Assembly (NCBI GenBank): GCA_021846985.1
Contig: JAJZVX010000009.1
Span: forward strand, 56,390-120,389
DNA: 64,000 bases
Direction: 5' to 3'
Origin: Acidobacteriota bacterium
GTDB lineage: Bacteria; Acidobacteriota; Terriglobia; Terriglobales; Acidobacteriaceae
Positions 1-8,054 of this stretch are shown here, piece by piece. The notes under the pieces are model-generated. The model saw only the letters and a program-made list of their open reading frames with translations. It had not been told where the DNA came from and ran no database searches. The translations under genes and the position numbers were made by a program. How positions within the stretch are numbered: position 1 is the stretch's first letter; each line of letters opens with the position of its first letter.

Positions 1-154
1 CCTATATTCGAGAGAACAATGCGCAAATCGACTCCCCCTGCCAGCCATCTCACTGCAACTATGAGCCTAATGCACCGGGCAGGATTTCACCCGCCCGCCT
101 TCAGGCCCGTTTAATCTTGCCCCGGCCATACTCCTATCGGTGATACTGTCCTCC

Positions 155-865
155 ATGCGCGTACTGCTGGTTGAAGACGAGGCCCGCCTGGCCGAGAACC
201 TTGCCGCCGCCCTCCGCGACGGCCCCGGTTTCGCCGTTGACTGGGCGGCCGACGGCCTCTCCGCCATGGATTACCTCCGCGCCGCGGCCTACGATCTCGT
301 GATCCTCGACCTCATGCTCCCCGGCCTCGACGGCCTTGGTGTTCTCCAGCGGCTGCGCGCCCGCCACGACGCCACCCCCGTTCTCATCCTCACAGCCAAG
401 GAGGGCAAGGAATCCATCGTCCAACTGCTCAACGCCGGCGCAGACGACTATCTCTCCAAGCCCTTCGATCTGGGCGAGCTGATTGCCCGCGCCAAGGTTC
501 TCATCCGCCGCGGCAAAGGCGCCGCGCACCCTACGCTCCATGCCCTTGGCCTCACCCTCAACACCCTCGAGCAGACCGTCCTTCGCAACGGCATCCTGGT
601 CGATCTCTCCCCCACCGAATACCGCATCCTCGAGTACCTCATCCACCGCCCTCGCGCCATCGTCAGCAAGCGTGAACTCCTCGAACACCTGTACGACTTC
701 AACTGGGAACACCACTCCAACGTGATCGAGGCCCATGTTTCCAACCTGCGCAAGAAGCTCGACGCCGCCTCCCCCGCAGCCGCAGCCGAGCCCATCATTG
801 AGACCATGCGCGGCCGTGGCTATCGCCTCGCCGCTGAGCCGGAGCAGATGCATGCTCGCGGCTAA
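155..865 (+). CDS. OmpR-family response regulator
   Basis: Cytoplasmic DNA-binding response regulator of 236 aa. The receiver domain (about 1-118) has the acidic pair at E7/D8, the phospho-acceptor D52 in LVILDLMLP, T80 and K102 in SKPF. The C-terminal part is a winged-helix Trans_reg_C domain ending in ETMRGRGYRL. I chose the ATG at 155 because the receiver fold starts directly there (MRVLLVEDE); an ATG 15 bases upstream would add only five residues. The histidine kinase gene overlaps the last 14 bases, so the two are translationally coupled partners. The signal sensed and the target genes cannot be read from the sequence. Confidence 0.93.
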   Translation: MRVLLVEDEARLAENLAAALRDGPGFAVDWAADGLSAMDYLRAAAYDLVILDLMLPGLDGLGVLQRLRARHDATPVLILTAKEGKESIVQLLNAGADDYLSKPFDLGELIARAKVLIRRGKGAAHPTLHALGLTLNTLEQTVLRNGILVDLSPTEYRILEYLIHRPRAIVSKRELLEHLYDFNWEHHSNVIEAHVSNLRKKLDAASPAAAAEPIIETMRGRGYRLAAEPEQMHARG

Positions 866-2264
866 ACAATCCATTGCCTTCCGGCTCATCGCCGGCGTCC
901 TCGCCGTGGAGCTTTTTGCCTCCGCCGCCGTCATCCTCCTCTCCCTCGGCTACGAGCGGCACGTGCATTTCCACACCTTCGACATCATGCTCCATGGCCG
1001 TGCGGATACCGTCCTCGGCGCCGTCCAGGATGCCGAAGACGCGCAAGACAGCCTCATGCTCGACCGATCCGATCTGCACCTGCCAGCCGAGGATCTCTAC
1101 GAAGTGTGGAATGAAAGGGGCCGTCTTCTCGGCCGGTCGCCCAATTGGTCCGGCGCCTACGGCCTCGTTTTCGGCGATCGCCATGACCAGTTCGCCGCCC
1201 TCACCCTTCACGGCCTCCACTATCGCATTCTTCGCATCCATGGCTCCCGCATCGTCGATCCCGGAGAGCAGGGCGGCGGCAAGCTTCGCCATGTCCTCAT
1301 CTACTACGGCGCTCCCACCTATCATGTCTGGCATGCCATCAACCACGCTGTTACCGTCTACGCAATCGGCGCTATCCTGCTTCTGGCTGTAAGCGGCCCG
1401 CTCATCGCATGGCTGCTCCATCGCGGCTTGCTTCCCCTGCGCCAGCTTGCCGCCCTCGCCTCCCAGGTCTCCGTCGACTCCTGGGAGTTCTCGCCGCCTG
1501 AAAGCGCCCGCACCACTCGCGAACTCGCCCCGCTCACCCACGCTCTCCAGAACGTATTGACCCGCCTGGAGCGCTCCTTTGAGCAACAGCGCACCTTTGT
1601 CTCCGACGCCGCCCACGAGCTCAAAACCGCTGTCGCCGTCGTCAAGTCCTCGGTGCAACTGCTGGCCATGAAGCGCCGTACCCCCGCCGATTACCAGACT
1701 GGCCTCGAACGCTGTCTCGCCGACACCCAGCGGCTTGAGGATCTGGTCGGCAAAATGCTCGCCCTGGCACGGGTGGAAAGCACCTCCGCCGAAGATTCTT
1801 CGCCCGCTGCCGATCTCGCCGTCTGCCTTCAGCAAACCGTCCAGCGCCTCGAAAGCCTCGCTTGCATCCGCCAGGTCCGCGTCGATCTTGCCTCCGTTCC
1901 CGCCGTCTCCGTTCCTCTGGCGCACGACGACTGCTGTGAACTTTTTTCGAACCTCCTCCACAACGCCCTGCAGCACAGCCTGCCCGGCGCCGCCGTCGAA
2001 ATCCGTGCCCTCACCCAAGTCGGTGCTCTCGATCTCACCATTCAGGACCACGGCGACGGCATCGACCCCGCCGTGCTGCCGCACGTCTTCGAGCGGTTCT
2101 ACCGCGGCGACCCTTCCCGCGCCCGCTCCACCGGCGGCGCCGGTCTTGGCCTCGCCATTGCCCGCGCCCTTGTGGAGCGGGCCGGCGGCTCCATCTCCAT
2201 CGCCAGTCAGCCCGGTACGGGCACAACCGTCACCCTGCGCCTGCCCCTCGCGCCTTCACCGTAG
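852..2264 (+). CDS. Sensor histidine kinase
   Basis: Membrane sensor kinase of 470 aa, partner of the overlapping response regulator. It has an N-terminal transmembrane helix (about 10-30), a periplasmic region of about 130 residues and a second helix near 165-190. A HAMP-like linker follows, then the HisKA H-box DAAHELKT with H255. The HATPase_c domain shows the N box (LFSNLLHNALQHS), G1 (DHGDGI), F box (FERFYRGD) and G2 (GGAGLGLAIA). The ATG at 852 lies inside the regulator's last codons. The sensor domain is not a family I recognise. Overall layout resembles QseC/CusS-type kinases. Confidence 0.93.
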   Translation: MLAAKQSIAFRLIAGVLAVELFASAAVILLSLGYERHVHFHTFDIMLHGRADTVLGAVQDAEDAQDSLMLDRSDLHLPAEDLYEVWNERGRLLGRSPNWSGAYGLVFGDRHDQFAALTLHGLHYRILRIHGSRIVDPGEQGGGKLRHVLIYYGAPTYHVWHAINHAVTVYAIGAILLLAVSGPLIAWLLHRGLLPLRQLAALASQVSVDSWEFSPPESARTTRELAPLTHALQNVLTRLERSFEQQRTFVSDAAHELKTAVAVVKSSVQLLAMKRRTPADYQTGLERCLADTQRLEDLVGKMLALARVESTSAEDSSPAADLAVCLQQTVQRLESLACIRQVRVDLASVPAVSVPLAHDDCCELFSNLLHNALQHSLPGAAVEIRALTQVGALDLTIQDHGDGIDPAVLPHVFERFYRGDPSRARSTGGAGLGLAIARALVERAGGSISIASQPGTGTTVTLRLPLAPSP

Positions 2265-2367
2265 CCTCGTCCACCCGCGGTCTCCAGCATCCATGCCCGC
2301 TCTCCGTTCCACACTCTTTTCTGCCGTCCGTGCCGTCATGTCACGGGCCAACTTTCAGGAGCCTCCC

Positions 2368-3402
2368 ATGCAGATTCACAAAATCTCTCGTATCGTCTTT
2401 TTCGCCTTCGCTGGCGCGTTGCTGCTCTCCGCGCTGCCCCGCGCCACCGCCCAGCAGCCTTACAAGGTTCTTGCCCACTGGAAGCTCGGTGGCGACGGCT
2501 TCTGGGATTACCTCACCGCCGACCCCGCGGCGCACCGTCTCTACATCACCCACGGCCCGCGCGTCGAAGTCCTCGACACCCGCACCGGCAAGCCGATCGG
2601 CGCCATCACCGGCCTCCACGGCACCCACGGCGTCGCTCTCGACACGGCCGGCAGCTTCGGCTACATCTCCGATGGCGGCGGCAACGCCGTGGTGGTCTTC
2701 GACCGCGCCACCCTCGCCACTGTCGCCACCATCCCCGCCGGAACCAACCCCGACGGCATCGTCTTCGAACCGGCCACGCAGACCGTCTGGGCCTTCAACG
2801 GCCGCAGCCACAACGCCACCGTCATCAGCGCCGCCACGCGCAAGGTGCTGGCCACCATCCCTCTCCCTGGCAAACCTGAGTTCCCTGTCGCAGACGGCCG
2901 CGGAAACGTCTTTGACAACATCGAAGACAAAAGCGAGATCGTCCGCCTCGATGCCCGCTCCCTCAAGCTGACCGCCACCTGGCCGGCCGGGTGCGACTCA
3001 CCCAGCGGCCTGGCCATCGACGCCCCCGGCCATCGGCTCTTCCCCGTCTGCGGCGGTAAAAAAATGTCCGTCATCGACTCCTCGACCGGCAAACTCCTCG
3101 CCAACCCCGCCATTGGCAATGGACCCGACGCCGCCCGCTGGGACGCAAAGCACAAGTTCGCTTTTGCCTCGTGCGGCGAAGGCGTTCTCGCCGTGATCGA
3201 CGCCGCCGCGCCCGGCTATCCCACCATCGAGAGCCTGCCCACCCAGCGCGGCGCCCGCACCATGGCCTACGACGCCTCCACCGATCGCATCTACCTGGCC
3301 ACCGCCGAGTTCGGTCCGCCTCTCGCTCCCACCCCCCAGCAGCCCCATCCCTGGCCCAGCATCGTTCCCGGCAGCTTCACCATCCTTGTGGTCGGCCGCT
3401 GA
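2368..3402 (+). CDS. Secreted YVTN-type beta-propeller protein
   Basis: Predicted exported protein of 344 aa with a signal peptide (about 1-27, ending near ATAQQ). Repeated blades of the form VVVFDRATLATVATIPAG and VLDTRTGKPIGAI are typical of the YVTN/cytochrome-D1-like seven-bladed propeller family. I chose the ATG at 2368 because AGGAG sits at 2357-2361; an in-frame ATG at 2338 would put ten extra polar residues before the signal peptide. Such proteins often occur in Acidobacteriota as extracytoplasmic binding or scaffold proteins. The ligand is unknown. It lies 103 bases after the kinase and may be read with it. Confidence 0.85.
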   Translation: MQIHKISRIVFFAFAGALLLSALPRATAQQPYKVLAHWKLGGDGFWDYLTADPAAHRLYITHGPRVEVLDTRTGKPIGAITGLHGTHGVALDTAGSFGYISDGGGNAVVVFDRATLATVATIPAGTNPDGIVFEPATQTVWAFNGRSHNATVISAATRKVLATIPLPGKPEFPVADGRGNVFDNIEDKSEIVRLDARSLKLTATWPAGCDSPSGLAIDAPGHRLFPVCGGKKMSVIDSSTGKLLANPAIGNGPDAARWDAKHKFAFASCGEGVLAVIDAAAPGYPTIESLPTQRGARTMAYDASTDRIYLATAEFGPPLAPTPQQPHPWPSIVPGSFTILVVGR

Positions 3403-3520
3403 GCCTTCCTTCTCCCACCGCCGCTCCCGCTTGCGCGTTTTTGTCCCCGCGCATGGCCGGGAGCGGCTCTTTTGCGGCATCATAGAAGAAGCGCCTTCGG
3501 CCACCGGCCCGAGGAGCCCT

Positions 3521-3667
3521 ATGAAGCTTGTCCTTGGAATCCTTGCTCTCGTTTTCGTTGCCGCCACGCTGCTTGCCGATTACAAATGGCGCCAGTGGCT
3601 GGCGGCTCGCAAGCTCGATCGCCAGAGCTCCGGCGGCGCTGATCCCCCCCAGCGCCATCACCGCTAG
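3521..3667 (+). CDS. Small single-span membrane protein, 48 aa
   Basis: A 48-residue ORF with a strong ribosome binding site (GAGGAG at 3511-3516). Its hydrophobic N-terminus (about residues 2-20, VLGILALVFVAATLLA) is followed by a basic, polar tail (KWRQWLAARKLDRQ). This is the layout of a small inner-membrane protein with its C-terminus in the cytoplasm. No family is recognised. It sits between the YVTN protein and the first DsbA-like protein on the same strand. Its short length makes the call tentative, but RBS spacing and composition support it. Confidence 0.55.
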   Translation: MKLVLGILALVFVAATLLADYKWRQWLAARKLDRQSSGGADPPQRHHR

Positions 3668-3730
3668 TTGCGCCCCAGTTTCCTCTTTTCACCACTGTTA
3701 CCGCCGAACACCGGGAGCCGTCCAACCTGT

Positions 3731-4423
3731 ATGCTGCGATCCTTTGCCTTTCCCCTCCGGCCTTCCACCGGCTTCGGAAAAATTCGCCTCTTTCTCGGCT
3801 TTGCCGCGGCGGCGCTGCTGCTGGCCGGCGCCGCCAACGCTTGCGCCCAGTTCGGCCAGGAGGAAACCACCCAAGTCCACGATGCTTCCGCACTCCGTCC
3901 GCCCGCCGGCGCCCGCGTGGCCATCGTCGAATTCGACGACATGGAGTGTCCCGACTGCGCCCGCGCCAACCCTCTGCTCAAGGAGGCCGCGGCCCGGTAC
4001 AAAATCCCTTGGATTCGCCACGACTTCCCCCTGCCCTTCCACAGTTGGAGCTTCCAGGCCGCCGTCTACGCCCGTTGGTTCGACTCCAAAAGCAAGACCC
4101 TCGGCAACCAGTACCGCGACGACGTCTTCGCCAGCCAGATCTCCATCTTCAATCCCGGCTCACTCCGCCAGTTCACTGAGAAGTTTGCCTCCGCACACGG
4201 CCTGGCCCTGCCCTTCGAGGTTGACCCGCAAGGCAAGCTGGCCGCGCTCGTCAAGGCAGACTACGCCCTCGGCCTGCGCATCGGCATCGAGCACACGCCC
4301 ACCATCTGGATCGTGACCGCCAGGAGCAAGGGCGCTCCCTTCGTCGAGGTCGTTGACCGCAGCAGGCTCTATCAGTTGATCGATCAGGCCCTCCACAACA
4401 CGGCGTCGGCTCACAAGCGTTAA
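3731..4423 (+). CDS. DsbA-like thioredoxin-fold protein, CPDC active site
   Basis: Exported thiol-disulfide protein of 230 aa in the Thioredoxin_4/DsbA group. It has a signal sequence (about 17-39), a thioredoxin fold starting at VAIVEFDD, an active-site pair C73-P-D-C76, and the conserved cis-proline segment GIEHTPTIWIV. By family knowledge it would oxidise or isomerise disulfides of envelope proteins. The next gene is a clear paralog with CPAC in place of CPDC, so this is a tandem duplication with a changed redox dipeptide. I chose the ATG at 3731 because it leaves a compact signal peptide; GGGAG lies upstream at about 3713. Confidence 0.85.
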   Translation: MLRSFAFPLRPSTGFGKIRLFLGFAAAALLLAGAANACAQFGQEETTQVHDASALRPPAGARVAIVEFDDMECPDCARANPLLKEAAARYKIPWIRHDFPLPFHSWSFQAAVYARWFDSKSKTLGNQYRDDVFASQISIFNPGSLRQFTEKFASAHGLALPFEVDPQGKLAALVKADYALGLRIGIEHTPTIWIVTARSKGAPFVEVVDRSRLYQLIDQALHNTASAHKR

Positions 4424-4510
4424 TCCCCGCCCTGACCCCATATCCCGATGAATCAAACCTTTTTACCCATTTCGCCTGTTACAATTTCTTTGGAGATACG
4501 CCCCACTCCT

Positions 4511-5230
4511 ATGCTGAAATCCCATCATTTTCGCCCTCGGCTTGAGCGCGTTGTCCCGGGAGGCAGAAGCACGAATCTTCTGCGCCTCCTCGCCTGTGGC
4601 GCAGCCGCCATCGCTGCTGTTGCCGTCCTCACTCTCCCTCGCCTGGCCCTGGCGCAGTACACAACCAGGGTTCTCGATGCCTCCGCCCTTCACCCGCCTG
4701 CCGGCGCCCGCGTGGCCATCGTCGAGTTTTCCGATCCTGAGTGCCCCGCCTGTGCCACGGCCAATCCCACCCTCATGGCCGCGGTCGAGAAGTACAAGAT
4801 TCCGTGGGTACGCCACGATTTTCTCCTGCCCTATCACATCTGGAGTCCCGCCGCTGCCGTCTACGCGCACTGGTTCGACAGCCAGAGCAAAGCGCTGGGC
4901 GACGACTACCGCAATCAGCTCTTCGCCAATCAGCGCTTCATCTATAACCGCCTGCTCCTCCGCGACTTCACCTCCAATTTCGCCAAGAGCCACGGCATTG
5001 CCCTGCCTTTTGAGGTCGATCCACAGCACAAGTTCATGGCCGAAGCCGAGGCCGACACCGAGCTGGCTCGGCGTACCGGCATCGACCATACACCTACAAT
5101 CTTTGTTGTTACCTCCGGCAGCAAGGGTCCGCCCTACATCGAAGTGACTGACCTTAGCAAGCTCTACCAGATCATCGACGAGGCGATTGCCGACACGCCC
5201 GAGCCCGCCCGTAAGCCTCATCGCAAATAA
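4511..5230 (+). CDS. DsbA-like thioredoxin-fold protein, CPAC active site
   Basis: Exported protein of 239 aa, paralog of the preceding gene. Both share ALxPPAGARVAIVEF, the motif KYKIPW(V/I)RHDF, ALPFEVDPQ and the cis-Pro loop (GIDHTPTIFVV). The active site is CPAC. A signal/anchor segment spans about residues 26-49. Spacing between the two genes is 87 bases. A GGAG at about 4492 precedes the ATG at 4511. The dipeptide between the cysteines sets redox potential in this family, so the two copies may differ in direction or strength of reaction (inference). No DsbB/VKOR-like partner is visible in the window. Confidence 0.85.
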   Translation: MLKSHHFRPRLERVVPGGRSTNLLRLLACGAAAIAAVAVLTLPRLALAQYTTRVLDASALHPPAGARVAIVEFSDPECPACATANPTLMAAVEKYKIPWVRHDFLLPYHIWSPAAAVYAHWFDSQSKALGDDYRNQLFANQRFIYNRLLLRDFTSNFAKSHGIALPFEVDPQHKFMAEAEADTELARRTGIDHTPTIFVVTSGSKGPPYIEVTDLSKLYQIIDEAIADTPEPARKPHRK

Positions 5231-5253
5231 CCCTGGCAGCGCGGCAAGACCCG

Positions 5254-5280
5254 GCGGCGCATCCCATGCGGATGCGCCGC
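5254..5280. terminator. Hairpin between convergent genes
   Basis: Perfect 11-bp stem (GCGGCGCATCC at 5254-5264 pairing with 5270-5280) and a 5-base loop, placed between the plus-strand DsbA-like gene and the minus-strand membrane protein. There is only a short T-rich stretch, so it may be a weak or Rho-assisted terminator. Confidence 0.6.
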
Positions 5281-5296
5281 TTCTGGTTCAGTCTCC

Positions 5297-5689
5297 TTAT
5301 TGCTTCTTCTTCCACGCCCACTGGTCCAGCCCCACCAGAACCAGAACCGCCGTTGGCCAGAACCAGCCTCCGACGCCGTTGCCCGCCGCAATCACATCCA
5401 CGGAATAGGCGGCCAGCACCGCCAAAGCCATCCCGGCCACGGCCCCAACCGCGCCGCGCGCTCGGTAAGCCGCCCACCACGCCGCGATCACTGCCAGAGC
5501 CGCCAGCATCCAGACCAGAAAACCGCCCAGCTTGGCCTCCGAAGCCTGCGAGAGTGTGGCGCCAGCGATAAACGCAATCCCTACAAACGAGGCCACCCCT
5601 TTCAGGCTTCCCTGTGAAGACCCTCCGCCGCCATAGCGCCGCTGCATTGCGTCGCGTGCTGCCGCCCCAGCCACCCATGAAGGAATCAT
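5297..5689 (-). CDS. Small integral membrane protein of unknown function
   Basis: A 130-residue protein with four predicted membrane segments (VASFVGIAFIAGATL, GGFLVWMLAALAVIAAWW, GMALAVLAAYSVDVIAAG, FWPTAVLVLVGLDQW) and a KKKQ tail. I chose the ATG at 5689 because a near-consensus GGAGG lies just upstream on the minus strand (about 5696-5700); the longer reading frame to 5752 adds a cysteine-rich stretch with no support. No family is recognised. It lies downstream of the radical SAM gene on the same strand. Confidence 0.65.
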   Translation of the reverse strand: MIPSWVAGAAARDAMQRRYGGGGSSQGSLKGVASFVGIAFIAGATLSQASEAKLGGFLVWMLAALAVIAAWWAAYRARGAVGAVAGMALAVLAAYSVDVIAAGNGVGGWFWPTAVLVLVGLDQWAWKKKQ

Positions 5690-5778
5690 GCGCCCACCTC
5701 CTTTGCTTCCGCACACCTCCACACATGCGCAAGACCAGGAATTCCTGCCCATTTATATCCCGGATCCTCTGTGGATAA

Positions 5779-6813
5779 CTACTTGGCCGCGCCCTGAATC
5801 TGCACCAGTGCTGGCGCTCCTCCCGGCGAAACCGTCCGCGTCTGCGGCCCCCGCCAGTGGTCGATGTAGCTGATTTTGTGAACACATCCAATGGTGCAAT
5901 GCGGTGAGCAGGCCTTTGCCGTCACAAACTCCCGCTTCACGTCAGCCCGCGTGTACTTGGACAGCGGCACACCCGGATACCCGCGCTGCTGCGAGCAGTA
6001 ATGAACCAGCCCGTCCTCGCACACATATAGATACCGCGATCCCGCCCGGCACCGCCACACGTTCGGCCGCCCCTCGGCAATCGCCGCCTGAAAGTCGTCG
6101 AAACGCGAGTAGTTCACCTTCTTCCACCCGCTCATCTCGTCGTAGACCTTCTGCTCTTCCGGCTGTAGCGGCTTCAGTTGCCCGTCGCCGTCGTGGATGA
6201 TCCCGATCGTCGAGGTAAATCCCAGCTCCAGCGCCCGCTTGCCGATCACCAGAGCTTCCTGCGGATTCCGGATGCCCCCGCCCACCACCGAGTTGATGTT
6301 GACGTGAAATTCGGCATGATCGGCCAGCATCTCCAGCTTCTTGTCCAGCACCTTCAGGCTTTTTTTCGACACCTCGTCCGGCTCCAGGTTGTCGATGGAA
6401 ATCTGCATGTGGTCCAGTCCCGCCCGGTTCAGCCGCTCGATCCGCTCCGCATTCAGCAGATACCCGTTCGTGATCATCCCGGCTATGGCCCCGTTCCTGC
6501 GTATCCGCCGGATAATCTCGTCCAAATCCGGGTGCGTCAGCGGCTCCCCGCCGCTGATGCCCACCATCGCCGTCCCCAGCCGCCCCAGCGCGTCGATCCG
6601 CTGCAACATCTCTTCCACCGGAACCGGCTTCGACACCTTGTCGTACTCGTTGCAGTAACCGCAGCTCAGGTTGCAGAACCGCGCCGGCACAATCTGCGCC
6701 AGCACCGGGTGTCCGGTGTGCGCCAGTGCGCGCCCCACCATCGCCAGTTCGCGCGCCTTGCGCATTGCCGCAATCCATTGTCCGCGCGCCGTCTCCCGTT
6801 GCCGTTTCGCCAT
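5779..6813 (-). CDS. Radical SAM protein with SPASM-like C-terminus
   Basis: A 344-aa radical SAM enzyme. The cluster-binding motif is CNLSCGYC near residue 48, followed by the SAM-binding GGEP (GISGGEPLTHPD). The C-terminal third has further cysteines (WRCRAG, YVCEDGLVHYCSQQ, CSPHCTIGCVHK) in the style of SPASM/twitch auxiliary cluster domains. By family knowledge it cleaves S-adenosylmethionine to start radical chemistry, often on peptides. The substrate is not evident, and no precursor peptide or maturation partner lies beside it. HpnH is unlikely because the cysteine motif and C-terminus differ. Confidence 0.85.
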   Translation of the reverse strand: MAKRQRETARGQWIAAMRKARELAMVGRALAHTGHPVLAQIVPARFCNLSCGYCNEYDKVSKPVPVEEMLQRIDALGRLGTAMVGISGGEPLTHPDLDEIIRRIRRNGAIAGMITNGYLLNAERIERLNRAGLDHMQISIDNLEPDEVSKKSLKVLDKKLEMLADHAEFHVNINSVVGGGIRNPQEALVIGKRALELGFTSTIGIIHDGDGQLKPLQPEEQKVYDEMSGWKKVNYSRFDDFQAAIAEGRPNVWRCRAGSRYLYVCEDGLVHYCSQQRGYPGVPLSKYTRADVKREFVTAKACSPHCTIGCVHKISYIDHWRGPQTRTVSPGGAPALVQIQGAAK

Positions 6814-6869
6814 TGTCTCTATTCAATCACACGCCGCATCTTCAGCTGAGCGCGGTCTTCCACCGTCGC

Positions 6870-6902
6870 AAAAAGGGCGCCTGCAATGCCCCGCAGGCGC
6901 CC
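6870..6902 (-). terminator. Rho-independent terminator after the PDZ gene
   Basis: Perfect 10-bp stem (GGGCGCCTGC at 6875-6884 with 6893-6902), 8-base loop, and five T residues on the minus strand (A run at 6870-6874). It sits 26 bases past the stop of the PDZ gene and ends the sigma/anti-sigma/PDZ transcript before the radical SAM gene. Confidence 0.85.
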
Positions 6903-6927
6903 GTACTTTTTCCGGCTGCAATCTCGG

Positions 6928-7935
6928 TCAAAGGGGGTTGACCGGCGTCATTGCCGGCATCTCCTCGCTCGGAGGTTCAACCAGCGCATCGCGCTCCAAC
7001 CCTTCTTCATTCAGTTTGCCCACCCGCTTCCCATGCTCGGGAAAAATCTTCTCAGAACCTATGGCTCCGTGATGCTTCGAGTCCACCTGCAGTGTAAGCA
7101 CCTGTTGTTTCTTGCCGCGCAGAACCGTCACCTGTACCGGTTTGCCGCGATTGGCCCGCAGGGAGCGATCCCAGTCCGCTGTCGTAGCGATTGACTCCGC
7201 GTTGACATTCAGGATCACGTCGAAGGCCCGCAGACCCGCCGCTGCCGCCTCGCTCTTGCGCGCCACCCGCTTGACCATGACGCCGTGCGTTACGCCCAGA
7301 TACTCAGCCATCTGCGAGGTCAGCGGCTCCACAATCGCACCCACATTCAGACTGCTGCCAAAAAACGGTATGTGGAACCTGCTGCCGGCCGGCGCATCGC
7401 TGCCGTCGGACAGCATGCCCATTCGCGGACTTGTGGTCGGAAACACATCCACTCCCGACCATATCCGGTCCCATATGTCGTGTTCGATTGCCTGCCTGTC
7501 CGCCAGTTCCACTTCCACCGTGCGCACTGCGCCTTCGCGGCTGATCTCCAGGCTCACCTTTCGTCCCGGCGGGATCTCCCGCAGCATCCGCCGCAGTTGT
7601 TCGGCATTTTCCACAGTCTGGCCGTTCATCTGCAACACGACGTCATTCACGCGCAAGCCGGCATGCCCGGCCGGCGCATCGTGATCGATCAGCGTAATCA
7701 CCGCACCTTGCGTTTTCTGGAGCTTGAGCGCCTGGGTCTTTCCCTGATCCACGTCCGTCACGTCCACGCCGAGGTAGCCGTGCGTGCTGTTCGACCGTCC
7801 CACCATCGGGCTCGGCTCCTCCAGCAGCGGCGCCATGAGAGCCGCCTGCGCATGGCCCGCCGCAGGCATCCCCGCCAGCACTGCCGCCATGGCCAGTCCC
7901 ATCCTCAGCAACAGCCTCAAAGAAAAAACCTTCAC
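6928..7935 (-). CDS. Double-PDZ secreted protein (no protease domain)
   Basis: Exported protein of 335 aa with two PDZ domains. The first holds HGYLGVDVTDV and ITLIDHDAPAGHAGLRVNDVVLQMNG; the second holds GVMVKRVARKSEAAAAGLRAFDVILNVN. This is the tandem arrangement of HtrA/DegP, but the trypsin-like catalytic domain is absent. I chose the GTG at 7935 because it gives a proper signal peptide (VKVFSLRLLLRMGLAMA) and has GGAGAAG in front. An alternative GTG at 8058 overlaps the anti-sigma stop by 4 bases and would add 41 residues before the signal. In this operon it may act as a sensor or adaptor for the anti-sigma factor (inference). Confidence 0.82.
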   Translation of the reverse strand: MKVFSLRLLLRMGLAMAAVLAGMPAAGHAQAALMAPLLEEPSPMVGRSNSTHGYLGVDVTDVDQGKTQALKLQKTQGAVITLIDHDAPAGHAGLRVNDVVLQMNGQTVENAEQLRRMLREIPPGRKVSLEISREGAVRTVEVELADRQAIEHDIWDRIWSGVDVFPTTSPRMGMLSDGSDAPAGSRFHIPFFGSSLNVGAIVEPLTSQMAEYLGVTHGVMVKRVARKSEAAAAGLRAFDVILNVNAESIATTADWDRSLRANRGKPVQVTVLRGKKQQVLTLQVDSKHHGAIGSEKIFPEHGKRVGKLNEEGLERDALVEPPSEEMPAMTPVNPL

Positions 7936-8054
7936 CGCCACTTCTCCCGCAACGCGCGCGCCGCCTCTTCCTTCGCGCTCTGCGAGAATCGAGGAGGGCG
8001 GCTGTCTCTCTGGCCCGCGCATCGGGCGCTCGGCCGGTCCAACCAAACGCAGCT

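Noticed and set aside
795..2084. Long open frame (429 codons) on the minus strand opposite the histidine kinase
   Set aside because: It lies antisense to a gene with all kinase motifs, has Gly/Glu/Ala-biased text, and is expected from high GC at third codon positions.
5779..6813. Radical SAM gene as HpnH (hopanoid) to match the HpnI-like genes
   Set aside because: Cysteine motif CNLSCGYC and the cysteine-rich C-terminus do not fit HpnH, and the gene is 38 kb from the GT21 copies.
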